A DNA stretch of 41,776 nt from Bacteroidales bacterium UBA6346 (GTDB lineage: Bacteria; Bacteroidota; Bacteroidia; Bacteroidales; UBA932). Of the stretch, positions 24,723-33,990 are shown one piece after another. The notes under the pieces were generated by a model. It was given only the letters and a program-made list of their open reading frames with translations, searched no databases and was not told where the DNA came from. Each line of letters starts with the position of its first letter. Positions within the stretch are counted from its first letter, which is position 1. A program made the position numbers and the translations under genes. The DNA lies in the NCBI GenBank assembly GCA_002438905.1, contig DJSA01000123.1, positions 1 through 41,776 of the forward strand. The letters run 5' to 3'.

Positions 24723-25574
24723 ATGAAAAAAGTATTATTCGCAATCGTTGCGGTTGCGGGCATTGCCTGCTCCTGCACGAAGGACCTTGAAGACAGAGTA
24801 GGGGTTCTTGAGAAGAAAGTGGCCGCACTTGAGGAGGCGGTCAACACCAATGCAGACGCGATAGCGGAGCTGAAGACTGCTGCGGCAAATTCGGTGGCCA
24901 TCGCTTCGGTGGAAAAGAAAGACGGATATTATGAGATAAAGTTCGCCGACGGAACAACCGCAAAGCTTCATGACACGAGCATCATCGGCGTCAAGGAAAT
25001 CGATGGTGTACTCTATTGGACAAATAACGGCGAGGTTCTTCAGAACAATGGCGTGAACGTGCGCGTGTCCGATGCCGCCCCGAAGTTCAAGTATGAGGAC
25101 AACACGTGGAAAGTCTCTTACGATGAGGGCACTACATGGACTGTCATTACGTTCGACACCAAGGAAGTTTCCGTGACAATGGAGGAGACCGCAGAGGAGT
25201 ATGTCTTCACCATTGCCGACGTCAAGATTCATGTCGCGAAGGACAAGGCATTTGCCATTAAGGTGACCTACGATGAGAAGAACGGCTTTAACGGCGACAA
25301 GATCGCGTTCGATTATACTATAACCGGCGCGGACGAGACAACCAAGGTCTATGTCGAGTCAAAGGGTTATGAATATGAACTTGATAAAGAGAACAACAAG
25401 TTGTATGTGATCGTTCCTGCTGCCGGTGACAAAGCCGAGTACATCGTGCTCAAGGCCGTTCGCAACAGTGACGGAAAGTCATCTTCGCAGTACATCACAA
25501 TCGTGCTTGAAGACCGTTACGGCACATTTGGCGGCGTGATAATCAAGGACGACAATCCTTACAAGGGGTGGTAA
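24723..25574 (+). CDS. Coiled-coil lipoprotein, DUF4988-like
   Basis: The 283-residue protein has a lipoprotein signal with Cys16 or Cys18 as the modified residue (GIACSC). A short heptad-type coiled coil (about 20-55; DRVGVLEKKVAALEEAV) may make it a trimer or dimer. A beta-rich region follows with the pattern GYYEIKFADGTTAKLHD (68-84), typical of DUF4988-type lipoproteins found beside SusCD genes. The C-terminal half (about 150-283) looks like one or two further beta-sandwich modules. It starts 28 nt after the first gene, so it is cotranscribed. A surface binding role is inferred from context only. Confidence 0.75.
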   Translation: MKKVLFAIVAVAGIACSCTKDLEDRVGVLEKKVAALEEAVNTNADAIAELKTAAANSVAIASVEKKDGYYEIKFADGTTAKLHDTSIIGVKEIDGVLYWTNNGEVLQNNGVNVRVSDAAPKFKYEDNTWKVSYDEGTTWTVITFDTKEVSVTMEETAEEYVFTIADVKIHVAKDKAFAIKVTYDEKNGFNGDKIAFDYTITGADETTKVYVESKGYEYELDKENNKLYVIVPAAGDKAEYIVLKAVRNSDGKSSSQYITIVLEDRYGTFGGVIIKDDNPYKGW

Positions 25575-25613
25575 TGCATGCAGGTGGTAATTAACCCTAA
25601 AAGACGAAATACA

Positions 25614-27926
25614 ATGAAAAAGATAGCATATATCGCGGCCGCGCTCATCGCGGTGGTCGGCTGCTCAAAGAAGGAAATTGTTCCGGAGACTGCAAATGGT
25701 ACAAGTAATATCGCCTTGTCATTGAAGGTGGCGGGAGATGTGACTAAGGCTGCTTTTGATGGCGATAAATACATCAAGTTTTCCGATAAGGATAAATTCT
25801 ATGCGGCCATTGCGAAGGCAGATACACCTACGAGGGCTGTTGCCGTTGCCTATGGCGATCAAAGGGAGGCGGATCGCTATTTTAGCACATTCACCTTGAA
25901 TGACGCGACAGTCGCCGAACCGACATTCAATGGTACATTTTATAGCATAACGGAAGCTAATAAGGCTGATGAATATTGTCTATACGGAGTGTTCCCTACC
26001 GATGCTCTCTACACCTACTATCTCACGACAGAAGACACTGATGGAGACCTGCTCACCAACTGGATTGTGACCCTTCCGGATGATCAGTCAGCCGCAACGC
26101 AGACTTCTTGGGCACCGAAAGCAAATGTGATGGTTCTCAAACCGACAACTATTAAATATAATGAAAGTGCCTCATATGAGTATAAGACCGGTAAAGAGTA
26201 TAATTCCACAGGCGAGAATGAACTGGTGGAGTTCGCGCATCTTTTCGGTTATGGAAAAATCAACTTCGCCGATGTTCCATCAGAATATGAGGACTGTGTA
26301 GTCAAATCGGTAAGCATCAAGGCTGTAGGCGACGACCAAGTGATAGCCGGCCGCTTCTATGTCGATGTCACCAAGGAGATCGGAGAATATGAACTCAAGC
26401 CATACACCAAGAAGAATACGATTACCCTCAAAGGTGATGGCGAAACCACAATAAAGGATTATATCGCGTGGTTTGCAGCAAAACCAGGTACTTACGATGT
26501 TGACATCACGGTAACTACAACGCGGGCTATTCTTACATTCGAAACTCGTCAGGGTCTGGAAATAAGCGCCGGACACATCGCTGCTCCTACCGTGCATTTC
26601 AAGAATGCTGACACGAGTGATAATCTTGATGTTACAATTGCAGAAGGAGCATCTTGGAGCATGAACATCTCTTCTTCCAGTCAGTGCATTACGACCGACA
26701 GCAAAGAGTGGGGCGATGCAGGCATGGACAAGATGAATTTCAGTCTTACCTTCCCTAATAAAGAGAAAGACGCAGCCGGCAGCTATATTGGCTCATACGG
26801 TAACTATAAGCAGAAACTTGCCACTCAAAAAGTACAGAAATTGGTTCTTGCGTCCGAGGCTTACTTCAACGGAATGAAGGCCGTGAAGATGAATCTTGGC
26901 ATCAATACCGCAGATGTTACAGCCGACTTTACTGTCAGTGTGGTCAAGGGAGCAAAAACAGTGGAACTCGGAAAAGTCAAGGTTACTGGTGACGCTTCAA
27001 GCATTGACGGCGAGAACTTCTATTTCAACACCACAGAGGAAAGCGAAAGCGGATCCCTCGTCCTCACGGTTGACAACTTCTCCACTACCGAGAAATACTG
27101 CATCCCTTACCTTGGATGTGTCGTGATAAATCCTGCTCCTGAAATAGTTCTGAGCGAGACCTCTCTCAAGGTCGAGAAGGCTGGCGCAACGACAAGTATA
27201 GACTGCACTGTCAAGGCGGCTACGGGTGACCCGACGGTGAGTGTCGCTGAAGATGCCTCATCTTGGCTTAGCGCGAATTATGCTGACGGCAAAATAAATG
27301 TCACCGTGGCAGAGAACACAGGCGCGAAGAGGACGGGTGTCATCACAGTCAAGGCCACCGGCTTTGCAGAGGCCACGTCTGAAATCACAGTTACACAGTT
27401 GAGCGCAACAGCAGTTAAATATACCCTTACAGTCACTGCTGCCGATGTGAAAAAAGCAATTGATGCCGCTCTTGGCGGAGCCGCCGCAACAGACAGCTAT
27501 ATTCCGCTTGCCACATCTTTCGACGCGACATCCGCTGACGGGAAGACTTATGCAGTCCCTGTCACATTCACTTACATCAACTATGCTACTGCCACGGATG
27601 AGTATTTCACCGTCTCTACTCAAGCATATTCTAAACAGTCTGAAATTAAATGTACCTCGGCCATCGGTGCAATTTCGAAATTTGTTCTTGTCGCAGACAA
27701 GTATAACAATGCCAACTATTTCTCTGATTGCCGCATACAGCTTTCATCCAACGGAAGTTCTTGGGCGGATCCTGCTTCAGTATCTTATGTCAAGGGCGAC
27801 GATGAGTATTATACCAGCACGGCTCTCAACGAGGATGAAACCAAGACATGGTTTAACATTAAGACTACGGATTATGTTAAATACTTGAAAGTTAAGAGTT
27901 TTGAGGTGACTTTCGTGGTTGACTAA
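25614..27926 (+). CDS. Fimbrillin-like lipoprotein with a BACON domain
   Basis: The 770-residue lipoprotein (lipid Cys17 in AVVGCSKKE) has an N-terminal half that resembles fimbrillin-like Bacteroidota proteins. It contains VTKAAFDGDKYIKFSDKDKF, then FNGTFYSI, then a long beta-rich stretch. A BACON domain occupies about 510-597 (SETSLKVEKAG, ASSWLSANY, RTGVITVKA, ITVTQLS). The last 170 residues form another beta-rich module unknown to me. BACON domains bind carbohydrate or mucin-type ligands in some proteins and act as spacers in others. The ATG at 25614 was chosen because the lipoprotein signal starts there; an in-frame ATG at 25578 would add a charged, unlikely leader. It is the third gene of the locus. 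Confidence 0.78.
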   Translation: MKKIAYIAAALIAVVGCSKKEIVPETANGTSNIALSLKVAGDVTKAAFDGDKYIKFSDKDKFYAAIAKADTPTRAVAVAYGDQREADRYFSTFTLNDATVAEPTFNGTFYSITEANKADEYCLYGVFPTDALYTYYLTTEDTDGDLLTNWIVTLPDDQSAATQTSWAPKANVMVLKPTTIKYNESASYEYKTGKEYNSTGENELVEFAHLFGYGKINFADVPSEYEDCVVKSVSIKAVGDDQVIAGRFYVDVTKEIGEYELKPYTKKNTITLKGDGETTIKDYIAWFAAKPGTYDVDITVTTTRAILTFETRQGLEISAGHIAAPTVHFKNADTSDNLDVTIAEGASWSMNISSSSQCITTDSKEWGDAGMDKMNFSLTFPNKEKDAAGSYIGSYGNYKQKLATQKVQKLVLASEAYFNGMKAVKMNLGINTADVTADFTVSVVKGAKTVELGKVKVTGDASSIDGENFYFNTTEESESGSLVLTVDNFSTTEKYCIPYLGCVVINPAPEIVLSETSLKVEKAGATTSIDCTVKAATGDPTVSVAEDASSWLSANYADGKINVTVAENTGAKRTGVITVKATGFAEATSEITVTQLSATAVKYTLTVTAADVKKAIDAALGGAAATDSYIPLATSFDATSADGKTYAVPVTFTYINYATATDEYFTVSTQAYSKQSEIKCTSAIGAISKFVLVADKYNNANYFSDCRIQLSSNGSSWADPASVSYVKGDDEYYTSTALNEDETKTWFNIKTTDYVKYLKVKSFEVTFVVD

Positions 27927-27937
27927 TCAGATACTGA

Positions 27938-29071
27938 ATGAAAGGAAATTTTATCAAAGAATATTTCAAGGCGATTGTGGCTACGGCATTGACCGTAGCC
28001 ACAATTTCCGCTTGTGAAAAGTCTCCTGCGGGTGATGGTGAGGAAGTGATCGATTCCGAGATAAACATTGAGGGCAAGAAAGTCATTCCCGTGGATCCGG
28101 AAGCAGGCGAATTTGAGATAAGCTATACGGTTTCTGGCGCTTCTTTCGACAAGGAGGCCGTTGCCGTTCCTGATGCTGAATGGCTGTCTGTCGCTGCAGC
28201 GGATGAGACTGAAGTCAAGTCTGCCGAGACACCGGTCGGCGAGGTCAGGACTGTCAAGATTGCCTGTGCTGCCAATGAGACTGCGGAAGACCGCACCGCC
28301 AAGGTGGCATTGACACTTAAAGGTGCCAAGAGCGTGAGTGTGTCCATACTCCAGAAGGCAGGTACGGACTATAAGGTCAATCCGACAATGAAACTGTCGC
28401 TCGATGTGGCTGACATTGATGAGACTTCCGCTCTCATAACGGTGGCTCCAAATGCGGACTCGTACTACTACTATTGCGTTGCGACTGCCGAGGTCTTTAA
28501 TTCCTACACCGAGAAGTCTGGTTTTCTTGCTGACAGGGTGGCTGCAATCAAGAATGCCGCGAAGACATACTCCGAAAAATATGGCACGCCATATTCCCTT
28601 TCCGGCTACCTCTACAAGGGCTATCGGGCGCAGACCTACAAAGGATTCACTCCGGATACGGACTTTGTCATTGTTGCGTTCGACATGGCGCTTTCGGGGG
28701 AGTATAGCGGCAACTATGAAACCCTTGCATTCAAGACAAAGGCCGTTACGCCTTCCTCCAGCGAATTTGAGATAACGTTGAGTAATGACAAGTCTGCGGT
28801 CAAGGTCGCTCCGCGCGACAAGACTGTCTCATACTACATCGTACTTACGAACGCTTCGCTTTGGGAGCAGTATATGACTCCGGAGGGATGTGTGGAGGCC
28901 TATATGGACAACTATACTCCAGACACGGAATATGTGGGTGATTCCCCGGTGCTCTCGACTGGACTTAATGGCGCAGGTGATTATCTGCTGCTTGTCTTTG
29001 GCTATGACACGGCTTTGGAGAAGACTACTACGGGGATATCATATCTCCTTTTCCACTACGACGGAGAGTAG
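27938..29071 (+). CDS. BACON lipoprotein with two FN3-like modules (paralogue A)
   Basis: This 377-residue lipoprotein (lipid Cys26 in TISACEKS) carries a BACON-type domain at about 48-140, with the marker PDAEWLSVA and the end VSVSILQKAG. Two further beta-sandwich modules (about 150-267 and 275-377) follow. The first has a helical insertion (SGFLADRVAAIKNAAKTYSE) and then YLYKGY and TDFVIVAFDMA. The same arrangement is found in the next gene and in the FN3 protein downstream, so these proteins share a domain family. The gap from the previous gene is 11 nt. A binding role on the cell surface, perhaps for the substrate of the neighbouring protease, is inference. Confidence 0.75.
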   Translation: MKGNFIKEYFKAIVATALTVATISACEKSPAGDGEEVIDSEINIEGKKVIPVDPEAGEFEISYTVSGASFDKEAVAVPDAEWLSVAAADETEVKSAETPVGEVRTVKIACAANETAEDRTAKVALTLKGAKSVSVSILQKAGTDYKVNPTMKLSLDVADIDETSALITVAPNADSYYYYCVATAEVFNSYTEKSGFLADRVAAIKNAAKTYSEKYGTPYSLSGYLYKGYRAQTYKGFTPDTDFVIVAFDMALSGEYSGNYETLAFKTKAVTPSSSEFEITLSNDKSAVKVAPRDKTVSYYIVLTNASLWEQYMTPEGCVEAYMDNYTPDTEYVGDSPVLSTGLNGAGDYLLLVFGYDTALEKTTTGISYLLFHYDGE

Positions 29072-29081
29072 AGCTTGCGTG

Positions 29082-29113
29082 TCCGGGAGGAAGAGCCCGG
29101 AACGGAAATTTTT
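29082..29113 (+). terminator. Possible weak intra-operon terminator/attenuator
   Basis: TCCGGG (29082-29087) pairs with CCCGGA (29096-29101) around an 8-nt loop, with T5 at 29109-29113. The gap before the T-run is long for an efficient terminator, so partial read-through into the downstream genes is more likely than a stop. Confidence 0.3.
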
Positions 29114-29127
29114 GATAGTGTAAACAT

Positions 29128-30207
29128 ATGAAACTGAAAAGTGTTTTTTATCCGCTTTTTGTCGGGATTCTCTGTGCGGGACTGCTCTCGTGCGGGAAGG
29201 AAAATCCGGCGACGGAAGAAGTCACCTCTACATTCAAGGTAGAGAAGCGGCTGCTGACCGTCGGTGTTGACGGCGGCTCCTTCAATTTTGACTACAGCAT
29301 TTCCGGACCTAAAGAAGGAAATGTTGCCGAGGTCGTCTCCGATTCTGATTGGCTCAAGATCGGGTTGGTTTTTAATTCTTCGTTCTCCTTCTCCGTCGCT
29401 CCGAATGCTACGGGCGAGGATAGGGAGGCTACGATTACGATGACCTGTGACGGCGTGAAGCCGTTGAAAGTAGTGGTGATGCAGAGCCGCAAAAAGGAAG
29501 ACACTCCTATTTTCAGCAATTATGAGATAACGGTCAGCGACGTGACCACATCTTCTGCAAAGATTCGTGTGGTGCCGGTCGATGCCGGCAAAACCTACTT
29601 CTGTGATGTCGTCAAGAAATCGGATTTCGACTCCATGGAAGCTGACGATTATATCGAGGCCAGAATCAGTCAGATAAAGAAAAAGCTGGCGGCCTATCCC
29701 TATCCCGGAGCGACATTGAGTTCGTTCCTCAGCAAGGGTGTTATTGAGGTCAGCAATTCTTCTCTGTATGACAGGACTGACTATTATGTGACGGCCTTTG
29801 ACTTGAGCTTTAACGATGCCGACGGGACTGCTGCATACAGCGGAAACATAGACAAGACAGCGTTCAGTTCCTTGTCTGCGTCTGCATCTAATATGAATCT
29901 GCATCTCGTTTATAAAGGCGGATTTGTTACCGTGACGTCGGACTCCTCGGACAGCTATGTCTACGATATCATGAAAAAGGAATTGTGGGAGGAATTCGAG
30001 AACCCCGATGATGCGGCTCATATTTACATATCAACGCTTAAGGGCTATAATAGACTTGAAGTTCACACTGGAACTGTTCAGATTGACCTTGAGGCGAAAG
30101 AATGTATAAAGGGCGAGAAATATGTGGCATACGCGGTGGGATACCGCGACAGCGCCACCGACGGCGGTCTCACGACCGAAGTGAAATTTATTGAGTTTAC
30201 TTATTGA
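29128..30207 (+). CDS. BACON lipoprotein with two FN3-like modules (paralogue B)
   Basis: The 359-residue protein is a diverged paralogue of the preceding gene. It has a lipoprotein signal (Cys22 in GLLSCGKE), a BACON-type domain at about 36-120 (SDSDWLKIG, GEDREATITMT, LKVVVMQS) and two FN3-like modules (about 130-246 and 252-359). The first module again has a strand (VTTSSAKIRVVPVD), a helical insertion (SQIKKKLAAYPYPG), then SSFLSKGVIEV and DYYVTAFDLSF. It starts 56 nt after its neighbour, behind a possible weak hairpin, and ends 5 nt before the ATG of the protease gene. Tandem duplication followed by divergence may let the two copies bind different ligands (inference). Confidence 0.75.
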   Translation: MKLKSVFYPLFVGILCAGLLSCGKENPATEEVTSTFKVEKRLLTVGVDGGSFNFDYSISGPKEGNVAEVVSDSDWLKIGLVFNSSFSFSVAPNATGEDREATITMTCDGVKPLKVVVMQSRKKEDTPIFSNYEITVSDVTTSSAKIRVVPVDAGKTYFCDVVKKSDFDSMEADDYIEARISQIKKKLAAYPYPGATLSSFLSKGVIEVSNSSLYDRTDYYVTAFDLSFNDADGTAAYSGNIDKTAFSSLSASASNMNLHLVYKGGFVTVTSDSSDSYVYDIMKKELWEEFENPDDAAHIYISTLKGYNRLEVHTGTVQIDLEAKECIKGEKYVAYAVGYRDSATDGGLTTEVKFIEFTY

Positions 30208-30212
30208 TATTT

Positions 30213-32120
30213 ATGAAGTCAAGATTCAGAAATCTTTATCCGCTCTTTCTTGCAGCGCTCGCCGTGACGGCGGCCTGTTCGAAACAGGAGACGGTTCAGG
30301 ATGAACCCGAAACCGGCGGTGCTATTGTCATCAACGAGGGCATAGGCGAGGTCGTGAAGGGAGAACTCCTGATTCAGGTAAGGCCCGCTGCATCGACGAA
30401 GGCGGGCGGTGACATACAGGACGCAATGGCCGGAACCGACGAGATTGCGGAGGTTCTCGGCGCCACGGGACGCTTCCGCCTTGAGCGGCTATTCCCGGAA
30501 TGCGGCAAGTTTGAGGCTCGGACAAGGGCGGAGGGGCTTGACCGCTGGTATGTGGCAAGCTTCGACAAGTCGGTGGAGACGTCTGCCATGGTCCGTCAGC
30601 TCAGGCGCTGCGGTTCTGTCGAATGCATCGAATACCCGATGAAGATTACTATGGCCGAGGAGGACGGCTTTGCTCCGTTTTCCGCCGTTCCCGAGAAGAT
30701 TGCATCTGAAAAGGCTCAGGTGACGAGGAAGAATACTTTCCCGTTCAACGAGAGCTCAGACGTGCAGCAGAAGCAGTGGCACTACAACAATCCCGGCTCG
30801 GTCTTCGGACGGCAGAGCCTCACGGGTGCGGATGCCAATGTCTGGGCCGCATGGACCCTTGAGACCGGTAATCCGGACGTGATTGTGGCCGTGATTGACC
30901 AGGGCGTGAAGCCGGACCATGAGGACCTTGTCGCGAATATGTGGGTGAACGGGGGCGAGATCCCGGGCAACGGGATAGACGATGACGGAAACGGCTATAT
31001 CGATGACGTCTATGGCTACAACTACAACAACGGCAACGGTACGATTACAACCTCCGCCTCCCTCTCGCACGGCACTCATGTCGCTGGGACGATCGCTGCT
31101 GTGAATAACAATGGCGTCGGCGTGAACGGCATTGCGGGCGGTTCCGGAAACGGGGACGGCGTGCGAATCATGACTCTCCAGTGTCTCGGCAGCAGCGACA
31201 GCGGAGACTCAGGAGCCGGACTTGCCGGCACGGTGCGGGCGATGAAGTATGCCGCCGACAACGGCGCGGTAATTTGTCAGAACAGTTGGGGCTATGACAC
31301 AAAGCTGAGCTGGAACAAGTGGACGAGAAGCTCATACGGCGCGCTGAGGCGTGCGATGGACTATTTCATCAAATATGCGGGCGTGGATGAGAACGGCAAC
31401 CAGACCGGTCCGATGAAGGGCGGAATCATCATCTTCGCTGCGGGCAACGAGGCTGTCAGCTATGACTCCTACCCGGCCGCTGACAAGAGCGTTGTGAGCG
31501 TGGCCGCATATTCCTACCTTGGTGACGCTGCGATATACACGAACTACGGAACATGGATTGACATCTCCGCTCCGGGCGGGGACACATACGTTGACAGCAG
31601 CAACGGCGGAATTTACAGCACCCTTGTCGGCGAGAACGGGGAGTCCTCCTATGGTTTCTCTCAGGGTACGTCCATGGCCTGCCCTCATGTGAGCGGCGCC
31701 TGCGCCCTTGCTATTTCCTACTACTACGGCAAGGACAAGCGCATGGGACTCACTCCAGACAGGCTTCGCGCCGCTCTGCTAAGTTCCGCACGCCCGTTCG
31801 GCTCGTCCCTCAGCAGCGCTTATGTCGGAAAGATGGGCGCGGGGATGCTCGATACATGGAACTTCTTGAGATACATGGACTTCCTCGGCGATGTTCCCGA
31901 CCTTTCAATTAAGCTGGGGGAGTCGGTCACGGTGGCTCTTGCTGAATATTTCCCGTCATTGCAGGTGGTTTCCTACTCCGTCTCCGACGAGTCCGTTGTT
32001 GGGGCGGCGCTTGACGGCGAAGCCCTCGTGCTCACGGGAAAGGCCGCAGGAACGGCCACTGTCACGCTTTCCGACGGGAACGCGCTTTACAAGGAATTTG
32101 AAATTACGGTAAGCAAATGA
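30213..32120 (+). CDS. Subtilisin-like (S8) serine protease lipoprotein
   Basis: The 635-residue lipoprotein (Cys22 in TAACSKQE) is a full subtilase. Residues about 48-146 form an N-terminal propeptide-like domain. The catalytic domain (about 205-545) has Asp229 (AVIDQGV), His286 (SHGTHVAGT), the oxyanion Asn412 (AAGNE) and Ser487 (GTSMACPHVSG), so it should be active. An Asp/Asn/Gly-rich loop (GIDDDGNGYIDD, 254-265) may bind calcium. A C-terminal Ig-like module (about 555-635) completes it. Lipid anchoring places it on the outer membrane. ATG 30213 is preferred over a TTG at 30204. It ends in ATGA overlap with the next gene. As the only hydrolase of the locus, it points to protein as the substrate of SusCD. 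Confidence 0.9.
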   Translation: MKSRFRNLYPLFLAALAVTAACSKQETVQDEPETGGAIVINEGIGEVVKGELLIQVRPAASTKAGGDIQDAMAGTDEIAEVLGATGRFRLERLFPECGKFEARTRAEGLDRWYVASFDKSVETSAMVRQLRRCGSVECIEYPMKITMAEEDGFAPFSAVPEKIASEKAQVTRKNTFPFNESSDVQQKQWHYNNPGSVFGRQSLTGADANVWAAWTLETGNPDVIVAVIDQGVKPDHEDLVANMWVNGGEIPGNGIDDDGNGYIDDVYGYNYNNGNGTITTSASLSHGTHVAGTIAAVNNNGVGVNGIAGGSGNGDGVRIMTLQCLGSSDSGDSGAGLAGTVRAMKYAADNGAVICQNSWGYDTKLSWNKWTRSSYGALRRAMDYFIKYAGVDENGNQTGPMKGGIIIFAAGNEAVSYDSYPAADKSVVSVAAYSYLGDAAIYTNYGTWIDISAPGGDTYVDSSNGGIYSTLVGENGESSYGFSQGTSMACPHVSGACALAISYYYGKDKRMGLTPDRLRAALLSSARPFGSSLSSAYVGKMGAGMLDTWNFLRYMDFLGDVPDLSIKLGESVTVALAEYFPSLQVVSYSVSDESVVGAALDGEALVLTGKAAGTATVTLSDGNALYKEFEITVSK

Positions 32121-33979
32121 GAAAGCCGGTTATAGAAAGATTGTTTTTTGTGCTTGCTGCGGCATCTGCCGCGGCGGGCTGCGTGAAGGATGCCGTCGAA
32201 GCGGCGTCGGGTCCGCTCCCCGAGCCGGAGGTTGTGGTGAGCGACATCACCTGCACCTCCTTCAAAGTTTCGTGGAAATATGTTACGGATGCAGGGTCAT
32301 ACACCTACATTTTTAACGGTGGTGAGGAAATCGAGACGCTGGACAACAGCCTCGTCTTCGAAGAACTCTCTCCGAATCAGCACTATACTCTCGCAGTGCG
32401 TGCCAATGCCGGTTCTAACGGCAGCTACACCGCGTCCAAGTTTGTTAATCTACGTGTCACGACGGAGGACTACAGTTCTCTCTCTGCTCCGGAGCCGACT
32501 TTGGTCTCTGCCTATATGTCAAAGACCATCATCCAGTGGAACTCGGTCTATGGGGCTTCGGAGTATGAGTATTCCGTCGGCCCGTTCAGCGGAAAGACGG
32601 AAACCTGCTCCGTTGAAATAGGCGGATTGGATGGTTCTACGGAATATGTCTTTGAGATAAAGGCGCTTTCGGATGACGAATATGTCACGGAGTCGCCTGC
32701 CGCACAGCTGAAATTCACGACGAGACCGGAGTCTGAAGACATCCCTCAGATTATTATGGCTCATGTCGAGACGGGGTCGGACTATTGCCAGTTCAATGTC
32801 TATGCGGTGGCGGACACACGCTATCTTTATTTCGGAGTGCCGGCCTCATATTTTGAGAAATATACGGACACTCAGATTCGTGATACTTATCTCAAGGGAT
32901 TCATTGCGGCGCTTGAGGAGGCGGGATACAGCATTTCTTCCGGCATTCAGCAGTATTCCGTTAATGGCACAGCAAGTTTTACAGAGACACCACTCTATTC
33001 GGAAATGAGCTATTATATTGTGGCCTTCGGTCTGAACACTGACGGTCAGGCAACTACTCCGCTCTACAAGTTCGAGACAAAGACCTTGGCTTATGACGTA
33101 GCTCCGATTCCTGATGTCAAGGGCGAACCGTGGTTCGACCAGACGCTCTATCACTATGTCAACGGAACATATAATGCGTCAAACAGCATGTGGGTTCATT
33201 GGATTGGACAGGATGTGGATGAGGTTATATACTTGATGACTTCCACTCGCTCATACAAGCTGTATTTTAACTCCTCTCCAGAACTTTTCAGAAAATATGT
33301 CAAGCTCAACGGGGCAAATCTTGATGATAAGAAAGACATTGAAAGTATAAATTCTGAGAAAGGTTTCTCTACGAGATTCAATTTGCTTAAATATCCGGCG
33401 ACTTCTTTCACGCTCGGAACTATAGCCATAAATTCTGCGAATGACACGACCTTCGTTGTGAACTCGCTTCCAACGAATGCTTCCGACGAATACCAGAATT
33501 GGCTCGGAGTCTCCCTCGGCACGGCGGATTCTGACCCATTGTCCCTCACCGGTGTGTTCCAGTTCGCCTATGATGACGAGTCCGGTGATATGAACCTTCA
33601 GATAACAGGTGTCAGATACTGCTTCTGCAAACTTTCCGAACTGAGCGGAATCTCCACTGACAAGGCCGCAGAAATCGTCGCCTCCCGTGGGACTGACCTT
33701 CCGCAGTCGAATATTGATATCATGAACATCACGGGCAAGTTCTCCCTGTCCTTCGGGACTGAGGGCGCGGCGCTTGAGCCTGATACTGACTACATCCTGC
33801 TCGCGACTTTCACCGAGCGCAGCGGGGACACGGCAACCCGATTTGCTACGGCGACCACCGGAACGGCATCTTCGGAAGTTTCGACAAGAGCTGCCTACGG
33901 TGCTCCTAAGGCTCGCGTCGAGTTCAACGCTCCGGTGCTGATTGACACATATTCTCCGGTTGTCGGAGACGAATTTTAA
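32117..33979 (+). CDS. Multi-FN3 lipoprotein
   Basis: The 620-residue protein has a lipoprotein signal (Cys22 in AAAGCVKD). It carries two fibronectin type III domains (about 34-116, with SFKVSWKYVTDAGSYTY; and 122-202, with TIIQWNSVYGASEYEYSV). A third FN3-like module with a helical insertion lies at about 207-323 (FEKYTDTQIRDTYLKGFIAA, then SYYIVAFGLNTDGQATTPL) and belongs to the domain type seen in the two BACON paralogues upstream. Residues 330-620 form one or more beta-rich modules that I cannot name. The start overlaps the protease stop by 4 nt, so the two are translationally coupled and may form a complex. The SusC gene follows after 11 nt. Confidence 0.78.
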   Translation: MRKPVIERLFFVLAAASAAAGCVKDAVEAASGPLPEPEVVVSDITCTSFKVSWKYVTDAGSYTYIFNGGEEIETLDNSLVFEELSPNQHYTLAVRANAGSNGSYTASKFVNLRVTTEDYSSLSAPEPTLVSAYMSKTIIQWNSVYGASEYEYSVGPFSGKTETCSVEIGGLDGSTEYVFEIKALSDDEYVTESPAAQLKFTTRPESEDIPQIIMAHVETGSDYCQFNVYAVADTRYLYFGVPASYFEKYTDTQIRDTYLKGFIAALEEAGYSISSGIQQYSVNGTASFTETPLYSEMSYYIVAFGLNTDGQATTPLYKFETKTLAYDVAPIPDVKGEPWFDQTLYHYVNGTYNASNSMWVHWIGQDVDEVIYLMTSTRSYKLYFNSSPELFRKYVKLNGANLDDKKDIESINSEKGFSTRFNLLKYPATSFTLGTIAINSANDTTFVVNSLPTNASDEYQNWLGVSLGTADSDPLSLTGVFQFAYDDESGDMNLQITGVRYCFCKLSELSGISTDKAAEIVASRGTDLPQSNIDIMNITGKFSLSFGTEGAALEPDTDYILLATFTERSGDTATRFATATTGTASSEVSTRAAYGAPKARVEFNAPVLIDTYSPVVGDEF

Positions 33980-33990
33980 GGAGGGAGAGA

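Noticed and set aside
29056..30021. A 321-codon open frame on the minus strand opposite paralogue B
   Set aside because: It is antisense to a well-supported lipoprotein gene, is rich in Arg/His/Ile typical of shadow frames, and has no recognisable domain or promoter.
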